Below the pieces are notes generated by a model. It did no database searches, was not told the DNA's origin, and saw nothing but the letters and a program-made list of their open reading frames with translations. DNA of 64,000 bases, from assembly GCA_963855995.1 (NCBI GenBank), contig OY979726.1, positions 3,749,501 through 3,813,500 of the forward strand, given 5' to 3'. A program made the translations under genes and the position numbers. Positions 48,070 to 58,197 of this stretch are shown here, one piece after another (the first letter of the stretch is position 1; each line of letters begins with the position of its first letter). This DNA comes from Muricea muricata (Eukaryota; Cnidaria; Anthozoa; Malacalcyonacea; Plexauridae).

Positions 48070-48290
48070 ATACAGTACACTACACGAGCTTAACTGGCAG
48101 ATGTGTTGTACTACAGTTTATTACAGGTATACTCTCGACGGGCTGCGTGCTGTGCACTATACGAACAGGTCTGGCAGCCGTGTTTTATTACTGTATATTA
48201 CAGGTATAGTTACGGCTGGCTACTGTGTTGCACTACAGTATACCATACGAGCTCGTAGTTGTACTGCAGTATATTACAGTATATTATTAT
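48070..48290 (+). repeat. Degenerate tandem repeat of ~70 bp
   Basis: TGTTGTACTACAGT-TTATTACAGGTAT, followed by variants at 48180 and 48220, makes about three units; TACTGTATATTACAG-type text recurs. Confidence 0.55.
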
Positions 48291-50583
48291 CTACTTGAAA
48301 ACAAGTAATAAAACCACCGAAAAGATTTTAGCGCAAGTGGTCATTTTGAGATGCGCCTAAGAAGCAAGCAACATAAGTGCTAACTAGACAGCTGCGTAGC
48401 CAGCCCAATTTACTCCCGGCTATGCAAATTTCAAGTCATTTCAAAGTCATCATTATTTATTTATTTAGAAATTGTTTTCACAGTCAATGAACATAAAAAA
48501 TTTGCATAGCGGGACTAAATCGTCAGGCTGGCTACGCTATTGATGTTCCAGAGGAAACATAATTCTTTTTGGAATTACTGCATGCATTCCACTGATCTAA
48601 ATTACTGGATGAAGCATCCTTTTGAATTCAGTGACCTAATTTTGAAGCCAGAATATTTGTAGTTAGATGATATACTAAAATCGATCAAAATTTCTGCAAA
48701 TCAAATCGCGACGTGTAAATCAAACTGACCAAATTATCAGGGAAATATCTTTCCCATATTAACTGCGAAGACAGCTTGCCGCAACTTTTCTAATGGTTTT
48801 GAGAAAGTTTAAAACACTTGATAATGAACTCATGGCGGCCATCTTGGACCATCCCCAATTCGTTATTCACAGGCAAGTTTAAAAGGAAACAGAAATTATT
48901 TGTAAAAGAAATTTCATTCACACAATGTTTATCCATTCCCACCAATAACCTAGAACTGTAAAAACCTCTTCTACTACCTCAATAGTACCAATGTAAATTT
49001 ATATGGGATAGTCCAATATGGCCGCCATTGGCTTCTATTATGCATGACAGAAGCTTTATCCAGTAATTTAGATCAGTGATGCATTCACATTTAACTAATA
49101 TATACACGAATAAACACGAGTGTCAATTTTTGGCAATGTTGATTTATGAAAATTTAAGTACTGACTCATAGACTAGCAAGTTGAGAGATAGTTTGGGTCT
49201 ATATTTGGCAAATGTGTCAGACAGACTGTCTTTACGCGAAGAGTTAAGGATCAGGCTGGGGGGGGGGTGCGCAAAGATGGTCTCTGGACAGACTTCTTGT
49301 AGATGCATTAATGGTCATTACAATCCATGCATCGCCGAGCTTAGAGCCCCAATGTCTTAAACTTCAATCACAAGACGTACACTATTTAACAAAAATTTAA
49401 CCTTTATAATATTACATTACTAAACTATATCACAATTAAACTATATCATAAACATGACAATTCTTGTACAGCAAATTAAAGTACTGTATACATATATTCG
49501 TTACAAAATATGTTTACACCGTAGTTGCGTTCAGGTAAGTTGGGCAATTGTGGGCTGTACCGGTTAGCTGGCTAAACATGCAGCATTCCTGGGGCCAGTA
49601 GTTCAAAGTTAGCTCCATGTTAACCCTGGGTTAAACTTCAACCCACTGTTTTTTCTTTTATATTTCAATGCATCAATTTGCTTTAAAAACTTCGGAACAT
49701 TGGACCAGAAAAAATAATTTAAGTTCACAAACAAGCTGTTGGAAAATTTGCTTTCAATTTCGAGTCACTTAGAGTTAAACTTGTCTTTGAACGACTGGCC
49801 CCTGGACGACAAAATGTACGTCAAAAAATATGTATTAAACCGGTTTGCTGCAAACTGCTCCAAAAATTCCCTCAAGGTGATCCAAACTAGAACGTTTTTG
49901 AAAACTGTTTCGAGGTTGAATGCTTATGCGACTTAAATCTAAAAATCCCTCTAAGGGACAGCGGTCTAGGAGTTTAACCCAGAGATGAAACATTACTGTT
50001 CATTAATGCTGCACTAAGTTTTCTGTGTGAATTAATCAGTCGGTGTATATAGAGGCACTAGCTTGAGAATTGCAAGCCAAGGTGTCCCAAGAATTATTTT
50101 TAAGACGAGATAGGACAACGAGTGAGGAATTATGAACGCCGAATCTGACAGTGTTCTTGGACAGTGAAAAGTAGCTTACAGTGATTTTGAATAGCGTGCT
50201 TCCCTACACGAACAGACCACAAGTGGCTATATTACAAAATGCATTATTAAATCATTCCAGTCAAACGATTTACTTGAAAGCCGTCTCCAAATTGATGAAA
50301 ATTTCACTAATCAAGCACAACGCATTTGGAGCATCAACTTCGTTTTTGGAATTTGAATAGCACAAGGGCAAAAATTAAGAACGCTTATAACTTTCGTTAA
50401 TCGAATTGTATTTAACCAAACAAAGGCTTACGTCCAAGTATGCAAGCAAGTAGTCTCAAAAACTAGCTATCGAGACAAAGTATCACTGGTTATGGAATTT
50501 ATCGCCTGATACGTTTTATATATTTTTGATAGAGATGGACTCACACATTTTACCATGTAGCAAGTTGAAAAAATATTTTTTGA

Positions 50584-50970
50584 TTGGAAATCAATTTTAG
50601 CAAGCATGGTCACATTGATTCGATTCTAAATTGCTTGGAAATTAATTCTAATAGTTTGGGGCGAACAGTATTGGATTCATTCCCAACACGGCCGCTGTTA
50701 TTTTTTGTTTTCAGTCGCATATACGATTTAAATTTACTGGCATATTTTACAAGATTGCTCTCTACAGTATTGAAATACAAAGTACCCCTTTTTACTTTTA
50801 TTTTACACTGCACTATAGGAGTAATATTACATAACAAAGATGTACGTATCACCCGAAAGCTTTACGAACATCTTGTATTACAGATTATACCAATTAATTT
50901 ACATTACAAACTCAAATATACTGTTTATACACAAATGAATTACTTTAAAATGATAAAATTAGCTATATAA
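50584..50970 (+). other. 128-codon AT-rich open frame, probably chance
   Basis: Hydrophobic Leu/Ile/Phe/Tyr-rich frame with no recognised domain. At this base composition, about one frame of this length is expected by chance in 64 kb. Kept only because it is the longest unexplained ATG frame in 47.2-52.6 kb. Confidence 0.12.
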
Positions 50971-51101
50971 AAATTAAATGCTACAATAATTGGGACCCCC
51001 ACTTACAGAAAGACCTAAAACCTAATCCTAGCTTACAATTTTATGCATATAAATTTACTTAACTTATGCAACCAAATTTTATTTTTAGTTGTCATTTATT
51101 C

Positions 51102-51184
51102 GCCATATTGCTACAAATAAACCGCCATATTGTTAGAAATCATTTCTCCATATTGGTACAAATTATTTCGCCATATTGTTGCCG
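51102..51184. repeat. Degenerate CGCCATATTG tandem repeat
   Basis: CGCCATATTG, or a one-base variant, occurs at 51102, 51131, 51147 and 51172, with ACAAATW spacers. Confidence 0.6.
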
Positions 51185-51404
51185 CTAATGAACGGCTCGC
51201 CTAAATCCTAACCGCAGGGCACCCCCCTTTTTACACCGCAGGGACCCCCGATAGCCCTTTTCAAAGATCACAAACCTCACAGCGTCTTCTTTCTTCAGTA
51301 TGAAGCAATCATGCACTGTACAGGCTGCACTATCGTAAAGACACGCTGCCCGACCGCATGACCGCCCTACAATTCCATTTAGCGCACACAGTGCCCAAGA
51401 TATC

Positions 51405-51500
51405 CACCAAGTCACTCAAGGTAGTAATGCACATTTGCCCAGGATATCCACCAAACAGCTCGTTGAAGTAATTCAACATTTGCCCATGATATCCACACCA
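51405..51500. repeat. Short tandem repeat with GATATCCACC core
   Basis: GCCCARGATATCCACC occurs at about 51392, 51437 and 51484 (the last as CATGATATCCACACC), each followed by dissimilar ~30 bp. On the minus strand it reads GY(H/P)GQM repeats inside an 84-codon frame. Confidence 0.5.
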
Positions 51501-51801
51501 CAGCGTTGCGGGAAGGTGGGAGAATTTCAGAAATGTTGAAAAAAGGTTTGGGGTCCGTCTGAGGGCCTGGTGCGTGGATATCACGCCTGGTGCCTTATCC
51601 TAAGCTAACGTGAGTTCATCTCACTCACTCGTGCTCGCCTTAAGCTAAAACCTAAGAGACCTAATGCAGACCGAATTAGTGCAATCCTAGTGTATCATCC
51701 ATTTGCAAGGCACCATTCTGACACTCAGCATGCAACTTCTAATTATACATTGTGTTTTAAACTAAAGCTTATAGCAATAGCAACCCATCCTTTATAGACT
51801 A

Positions 51802-52237
51802 CAACCACAAGTTCGTTGCTAGACTTTCCCAAGGGGCACCTCAGATCTTGCTTCATAGACGCAGCCCGAGGGCACAGCAACTACAATTTGCGATCGAATG
51901 TCACAGCCAAGCTTAAAATTGCCAAGTTTTAATTTTGAAAAGGAACTAGATGATTTTCAGCTGAAGCGTATAGCAATAGCTGGCAGCCTTTTACAGAAGG
52001 AGAACTGAAATCATTTTAAAATAAGTAGCCAGCCCTTTATAACTATAACCACAAGTTCATTGCTTGACTTTCCCAAGGGGCACCTCAGATCTTTCTTCAT
52101 AGACGCAGCCCGAGGGCACAGCAACTACTTTCAGCAAAAATTTAATTTTTAAAGAAACCACAAGTTCATTGCTAGACTTTCCCAAGGGGCACCTCAGATC
52201 TTTCTTCATAAGTGCAGCCCAAGGGCACAGCAACTAC
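51802..52237 (-). repeat. Three copies of a conserved ~83-bp block
   Basis: Blocks at 51802-51884, 52047-52128 and 52156-52237 share CAAGTTCRTTGCT, CTTTCCCAAGGGGCACCTCA and GAGGGCACAGCAACTA, while the spacers (160 and 27 bp) are mostly unrelated. The minus strand reads VAVPSGCVYEERSEVPLGKV in block 2 and near-identical text in the others. This fits a duplicated small exon or an ncRNA unit. No snoRNA box set was found. Partial flanking similarity (TATAGCAATAG; GATCGAWTGTCAC) suggests the original unit was longer. Confidence 0.6.
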
Positions 52238-52710
52238 TATTTGAGATCGATTGTCACGATTGTTAAATGGCACATTGCGAACGGAATCTGACAACTGGAA
52301 GGCATGCAGTTGAGTAGGGCGCTCAACTTCTTCCGGCCTTAAGTTCATGAGTCATAAATGTAACCTAAAATAAAATTTAAAAAACGGGCATTCAAAACAA
52401 AAAATGTGCAGATGAAAAAGCTTGACTGCCTACCGCAGTAAGGGAATGGAGGATCTCTTTCGGCTGCAACAGATATGATTCACACACATCAAATCTGAAA
52501 GTAAAAAACCCCAGAAAAAGATGTTATTGCGATGTGTTTTTAAAACAATCGTTAAAATTTACTGGGAATAGTTGGATGTCCCATATTGTACAATAATAAA
52601 CAATTATTAAATGTGGTCAAGTAGGATACGAGAAATTATTATTCATTGCAGTATATTCTCGCATTCTCATTGGTTGAGAGCCTACAATGAATTTTTCGTA
52701 TTTTGCTGGT

Positions 52711-53078
52711 GGCGTGAGCACATGACAAATAATTATCGTATTTGTCATGTGCTCACGCCATCAGAGACAAATACGAGATTTATTTGTCATGTGCTCACGC
52801 CATCAGAGTTATTTGTCAACGTTTACAACGTACAGAATAGAAAATATACGTTTGACTTTAGGTTTATTGTCTGTTTTAATTTTTATTTACATGGCTGACT
52901 TCTCTTGCAAAACGAATAATCAAAGAATTATTGAATTTGGCTTTCGCAGGATATCAGAATTATTCAGACCTCGGTCAGCATTATCTACCTCAGCTTCGCT
53001 ATGGCAGATATCTCTGACCTCGGTCTGAATAATTCCGATATCCTGCTCAGCTTCATCCAATAATTCTTAATAATCAAG
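52711..53078. repeat. Two adjacent hairpins with a repeated GGCGTGAGCACATGACAAAT arm
   Basis: GGCGTGAGCACATGACAAAT at 52711 pairs with ATTTGTCATGTGCTCACGCC at 52741, and the second arm repeats at 52784. A second hairpin pairs GATATCAGAATTATTCAGAC (52952) with GTCTGAATAATTCCGATATC (53022). Confidence 0.75.
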
Positions 53079-53125
53079 ACCTCGGTTCGTGTTATCTCAG
53101 TGCCTCCGCCGAATTTTTTGTACTT

Positions 53126-53955
53126 TTATCGAACTCTGATTAAAGGCTTGCCTCGCGGGTTTTTCTCTCGTCAAGTTAACCTTTGTGATATAAAACAAGT
53201 AGATTTCATTTTCAGTGCCTCTGTACTTTAATAGATCACGGAAGACGTCATTTCGTGCGAAGAACAAAAAGTTATGGGACTCGACCTCGTCTTGTGCCTT
53301 ACTTTTGTGATCTTCGCACGCCATGACGTCATTTGCGATTTATTAGACAGTGCATGCGCAGGCAAAAATGAAATATTTTTTTTTGTGGAACAGGGTGATA
53401 AAATATATTTGTTTTTGAATTAAAATGTTTAGCTGTAGCTGTAGCTTGCGTAGCTCAGTAAAAGTAAAGCATCAGCATGCCAAAGACAAACGCGATCACA
53501 TGCATCCTATCCGCTCCTTCAACTGTCCAAGGTAGAAGCAAAGATGGATAAACGCGTTTAATACTGTCCCAATTGACAAACGTTTAGCACCCGATGAAAA
53601 TGTCCAATGCAGGGTGAGCAAAAATAGTAATCGAACTTCGGGATGCTCTGGGGCGCTCAGTGTTTATCATATAGAAATTATTCTTATATAGTTCAACAGG
53701 CATGTTGAACTATATAAGAATAATTTTGCACTGTCTAATAAATCGCAAATGTCGTCATGGCGTGCGAAGATCACAAAAGTAAGGCACAAGACGAGGTCGA
53801 GTCCCATAACTTTTTGTTCTTCGCACGAAATGACGTCTTCCGTGATCTATTAAAGTACAGAGGCACTGAAAATGAAATCTACTTGTTTTATATCACAAAC
53901 GTTAACTTGACGAGAGAAAAACCCGCGAGGCAAGCCTTTAATCAGAGTTCGATAA
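53126..53955. repeat. 229-bp inverted duplication with 370-bp spacer
   Basis: Arms 53126-53354 and 53727-53955 are inverted copies with very few differences. Each arm carries the same open frame, starting MACEDHKSKAQDEVESHNF, on the minus strand in the left arm (ATG 53324) and the plus strand in the right (ATG 53757). The spacer includes a second hairpin, TTATTCTTATATAGTTCAAC paired around 53700. The frame is not recognised. Confidence 0.8.
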
Positions 53956-54510
53956 CTTTCAAGCATCGCGGTTTTTGTGGGTAGTCGCCCACTATGTGTC
54001 TATCACAGACGGCGGGTAGGAATCGAACAGGCGTTGCTCTTATGACGTCCTTCGTACAGCGGTAATTCGATATCAATCATGGTTTCTGTATTTGAGGTAC
54101 TTTAACACATTCCATTTCATGTCACTCGTGGTTTATCGGTTTTGTTTTGTATCTTAAACAAAATATTATAGTATACTCATATTTTACTGCTCATTTTGTT
54201 TTATTTGTATCGTATTTTGTTGCCATTCATAAAACCGGCTTGTTAATTCTGAAATGAACTTTTGAAGTATGCAACGAAGTTCGCAATATTACAGTGAAAA
54301 GTGACCTGAAATCGACGATGGATATCGCATAAAATATCAGACTGCTGCTGATATAGGCTACTCACATGTACACTAGCGCACCTATTTTTAAAAAAATTGA
54401 AGAAAAATTGAGTAGATAGCAAACAGTCTCAGATAAATTTTGCCCGTCAAAATGGCTTTGAGAATCTGTTGAAATTTGATCTTTTGAATTGATTTCTGTA
54501 CATTAATATA

Positions 54511-54797
54511 CAGGGTGGGTAAAAAAACTGATGCCCTTTCAAATTCAAATTAGCCGCGAATTTCATTACGGAACTTTAAGTATTCCCATAGGTATACAGA
54601 GAACAGATCGTGACTAACTACACAGTACAGGATGAGTAAAAAAACTGGTATTAGCAAGCTGGCATCACTAGTTGAATTGGTTTACGTACTGTGTACTAAA
54701 TCACGATCTGTTCTCTGTATACCCATGGGAATACACCGTAATGAAATTCGCAGCTAATTTGAATTTGAAAGAGCATCAGTTTTTTTTACTCACCCTG
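54511..54797. mobile_element. Palindromic TA-flanked MITE
   Basis: CAGGGTGGGTAAAAAAACTG on the left is inverted on the right, where the element ends ...TTACTCACCCTG. Inner pairing includes AGAGAACAGATCGTGA (54598) with TCACGATCTGTTCTCT (54701). TA flanks both sides; the right TA (54798-54799) is shared with the next element. Confidence 0.75.
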
Positions 54798-54799
54798 TA

Positions 54800-55287
54800 C
54801 AGGGTGTCCCAAAAAACCCCCAAACTATTGAAACCAGCTATTGTTAACACTTTAATGCCTTAGCACTTGTTAAAAAATTAAAATAGCTTTTTAAGTAGTA
54901 ACTTTGTTTTGCTAATGGAAATTTACATTTGTAAATTGTTTTCTCTAAACTCTAAAAGCAAATCAGGCTTAGAAAAAATGAAAACAATACTATCTTGTTA
55001 GTTTGCTTGATGTCGTCATTTTCCCGGCTGAAACAACTTATACCTGTAGGTAATACTAATAAAAACCAAATATAATAGGCTAAAATAACCATGCATAAAA
55101 TTTGATTGCATTTTTAATATGCACTCGTAGGTTTAGTTTTTTTGTCTGGCATAAAAATGGTTAACACTGAGTATTACTATTAATCATGACGGTTATGTTA
55201 ATAGTTTATCCACACGTGGGTTCAATTTAGTGCTAGGCATTGAAATTCTAACAATAGATCATTTTCAATAGTTTTTGGGACACCCTG
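54800..55287. mobile_element. MITE with CAGGGTGTCCC ends, directly abutting its neighbour
   Basis: Left CAGGGTGTCCCAAAAAAC and inverted right GTTTTTGGGACACCCTG. A single TA separates it from the element ending at 54797. Confidence 0.7.
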
Positions 55288-55496
55288 TGTCCCTGTTATG
55301 AACGCGCGACAGCACTTTATTACCTTTCCCGATACACCCTGTATAATTTTAAGCATGCTTTAGGCCATTTTTAAAGCAAGCAATCCTGATTACATGCAGT
55401 CGAGATTAAAAAGGTTCAATTAAAACGACAAATTTGAGAAGAAATTGAGTTCTCAACATCCATAGTATAACTATCCTTTTTCATGTATTACATATA

Positions 55497-55749
55497 CAGG
55501 GTGTCCCAAAAAACGGAGTCCAACTTTTAAGATTGATTGCCGAATGAAAACTTGATCATATAAATAATACTATTTTTTAGTGTTATTTGCCTTTCGAATA
55601 AGGTTTTCTTGTCTGCTTGAAGCAAGTAATAAGATCACAGGAACCATTTTAGCGCAAGTGGTCAATTGAAGATGCTCCAAAAAAAGTCAAATAATTAAAG
55701 CGCTATCTTTAAACTTGAATGCAGAACTCCGCTTCTTTGGGACACCCTG
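55497..55749. mobile_element. MITE with CAGGGTGTCCC ends and TA target
   Basis: Left CAGGGTGTCCCAAAAAAC, right CTTTGGGACACCCTG, TA on both sides. It contains the AATAAGATCAC...TTTTAGCGCAAGTGGTCA module also present near 41200 and 48310. Confidence 0.7.
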
Positions 55750-55807
55750 TACTTTTAGTGTGAAATTTCAACATGCTTTAAACATCATATTTTGTAAAAA
55801 TACATAC

Positions 55808-56991
55808 CTTCGAGTTTTCTGTTAAGCTAGCAGCAGTTCTTGTTAAACTTTGTCTCAAATTCAAAAAAAATTGTCGTTTTCTTGTTCAGTTGCTTGCCAA
55901 GTCTTCTGCCACGTGGCTTAAAGGACACATGTTCTGCCCAAACTACAAATTAAAAAAAAATTAGCTTCAAACGCCCCGAAACTCATGCATTTCTCTTAAG
56001 ACAACGACAGGGAACAAACAAGATGAAGGTTTTATAATTCAAAGTTACACACAAGTTGACTCAATATTGACACTTAATCGTGTACCTTTTTTGTAAATCA
56101 AAGTACAAAGTACATACCTTCGAGACTTCCTTCGGCGTCGAGAATAATTTGTTTCAAGGTCAAAAGCGGTAATCTGCTCGCAGTGGTCTTTGAGGATGCC
56201 AACCACGAGGTTAAAATAATTCGCCACATCTTTGGCTTAAAATGACAAATTTTAGAACAAATTTAGTTTCAAGCACGCTCACAACTAACATCTCTACCAA
56301 TTTAAAACAACGACAACGAACAAAGAAGACAACTAGTTTCAAAATTCAAAGTATATATATATGCATCATAGCCGAACGATTGAACAATAAATTCCAAATG
56401 TTTCGACTCGAAATGTGTAGTTTGTATAAAGTTCAAAAATACAAACCTTCCAGTTTTCTTCAAGGCCGAGGAGCGACAATTCTTATCGAGGTTGTTTTAA
56501 ATTCCAGGAAGACAGCGCTTCTTTGTTTGCCATGTTCTTCGAAGATGCCGACCACGAGGTTGGAATACTTGCCCATATCTTCGCTCTAAAACGACAAATT
56601 TAGACCTAAATTAGTTCAAAACGCTGCGAATATCTCATTCAACCATTTCTGTACAAATGCACATGAAATAGAACGAAAACCAAATCAAAATTCAACATCA
56701 TTTGGCCACACAAGACGTCGAAGCGACTTGAGGTCGTAAATTGCAACGCAAACTACAAAGCATTTTTGCTAGCCGAACCAAAATATCTACAACATACCTT
56801 GATACTGGCTTCGAGCTTTACTGAAGGATGAATTTGAACATTTCTTCTTCAAATTCGCCTCGAAATTTGGGCAAGAAATCCAGTTCAATTCCACCAACTG
56901 GACGCCCAACAAGAAATGCTCGCCTTGTGCTAGAGGGCGACTTTAAAACTTGCCGCATATGAAACAGAGTCACATGATCAGAAATCAGCAT
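55808..56991 (-). pseudogene. Four tandem exon-like units, partly decayed
   Basis: Minus-strand exon-like blocks at 56991-56798, 56585-56447, 56235-56118 and 55916-55808 each end in a similar ...AAG donor (GTATGT, GTTTGT, GTATGT, GTATGT). They repeat every 310-350 bp, and intron sequence is repeated too (ACGACARSGAACAAA motif in two spacers). Blocks 2 and 3 share a frame reading D-M/V-x-x-Y-x-NLVVGI. Block 1 has an ATG-started 57-codon frame (56991-56818) reading through GRPVGGIELDFLPKFRGEF before a TAA. Block 4 (55916) is open only in fragments. Reading phases between blocks do not agree, so this looks like a tandemly duplicated exon-intron unit that has decayed, or alternative exons of a non-coding transcript. 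No family was recognised. Confidence 0.4.
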
Positions 56992-56999
56992 TTTTATTC

Positions 57000-57628
57000 G
57001 CTAAAGTTCCCATGTAAATTACTGAATTATTTTGAATTGCTAATTGCAATGATTGGCTATACATACGGTATTCTTCGCTATCCTATTGGTGCATTCTAAT
57101 TCCCAGAGGGAAACCTATAGTTTCTTGTCAGATTAAATCCGACAACTTCGCGACAGACCTCGAGGGGACACGTACGTTTCACACGGACATATCTTCGCTC
57201 TGATGATTCGAAAAGCGACACGAGATCCAACAAACTTGAGAATTTTAAGCTTTATTGATTTCCCTTGTGAGAAAAACCTTGTGTTTTTCGTTCGAAACGT
57301 TCCGAGCCGTCAAATTAATGTAACAGATTGCGGTTGATTTCAATTGCGGCTACTTCAAACATCTCTTCAAAGGGTCTACCTGATATTGATACACCCTGTA
57401 AAGCTGTACAGTGAAATTAGAAATAGCTGTTGACAAAAACTATTTGAGATGTCTGAGGAACTCCCAAACTTGAGCAGATGAATTGGTCAAATATTTCCGG
57501 AACACTTCTATTGCCGCGACTGTAATTACAGCCAAAATATATGAACCTTCCCAAATCCACTTCTGTAGCATGTTGTAATTTTACGTAAATTGTTCCGTAA
57601 ATTTACCAAATCAGAGTCAAAAACTGCG
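57000..57628. promoter_or_regulatory. Possible bidirectional promoter region with two inverted CCAAT boxes
   Basis: This region lies between the minus-strand ATG at 56991 and the plus-strand ATG at 57629. ATTGG (CCAAT on the minus strand) occurs in TGATTGGCTAT near 57045 and in CCTATTGGTGC near 57085. No clear TATA box is seen. The promoter reading depends on the two flanking weak gene candidates being real. Confidence 0.25.
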
Positions 57629-58179
57629 ATGGAAGATGAACATTGTACTTTATGTCTTAAAATGCAGGTATGCATCCTTTGCTATAAATTATATACAAAT
57701 AAACACGAAAACTAATCCTTTAAATCTTTTATATTTGAATACCATCAATTGTGAGTTATTGAAACATCGAAGTTACAATTTTAAAAGTCACAATAATTAG
57801 CCACTCTCCAGAGGAATAAAAGCGAAAAACAATAAGCTCACAGTATATATTTTGTTCAACGAAATGCATTTCATATCACATATTTTACTTTTAAATACTC
57901 GATTAAGTTATTGAGACAAGCTTGTCCTGGATTCGTCCTCTAAAGTTACCAATCTTGTACTCAGAGTATTCCAGTTGCTAGGCTAGAGGCTCGGTCAGCA
58001 TCATTGGACACTATAGAAAAACTGGAACGACAACTCAAGGTAAAAACCCCATGCTTGGGCGAAGTCGAGTCGAGTCCTCACTCCAGGTAAATACGGAGCT
58101 CACTGGTCACAACCGAGCCTGCAAACGGGCATACTATGGGAACGAGTTGGATGAGCGATCAGGCAAGTTTTCTGCATGA
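57629..58179 (+). CDS. Candidate small spliced gene, convergent with EMC2
   Basis: Plus-strand exons 57629-57667 (ATG, 13 codons, CAG then GTATGC), 57965-58039 (acceptor TACTCAG, 25 codons, AAG then GTAAAA) and 58087-58179 (acceptor CACTCCAG, 30 codons and TGA) join in phase 0 throughout, giving about 68 residues. The first exon has a CTLC pair (EDEHCTLCLKMQ) and the second a short helical stretch (SLDTIEKLERQLK). The last intron is only 47 bp. If it is retained, the frame still stops in frame at the TAA 58087-58089 region, giving a shorter product. The stop is 18 bp from the EMC2 stop on the opposite strand, which suits a tail-to-tail pair. No family was recognised. It could also be a chance chain of open frames or part of a longer transcript. 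Confidence 0.35.
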
Positions 58180-58197
58180 ATACGGTACCAGAATTGA

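Larger units (their letters stand above)
47216..51100. other. Intergenic, repeat fragments only
   Basis: Two ATTTTTATCGTC-type blocks (47380 and 47850) are inverted copies: CTCATTTGAAAGAGACTC against GAGTCTCTTTCAAATAAGAC. This implies another old inverted element around 47340-47880. A TAACCCTGGGTTAAAC repeat piece lies at 49590-49960. Confidence 0.45.
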
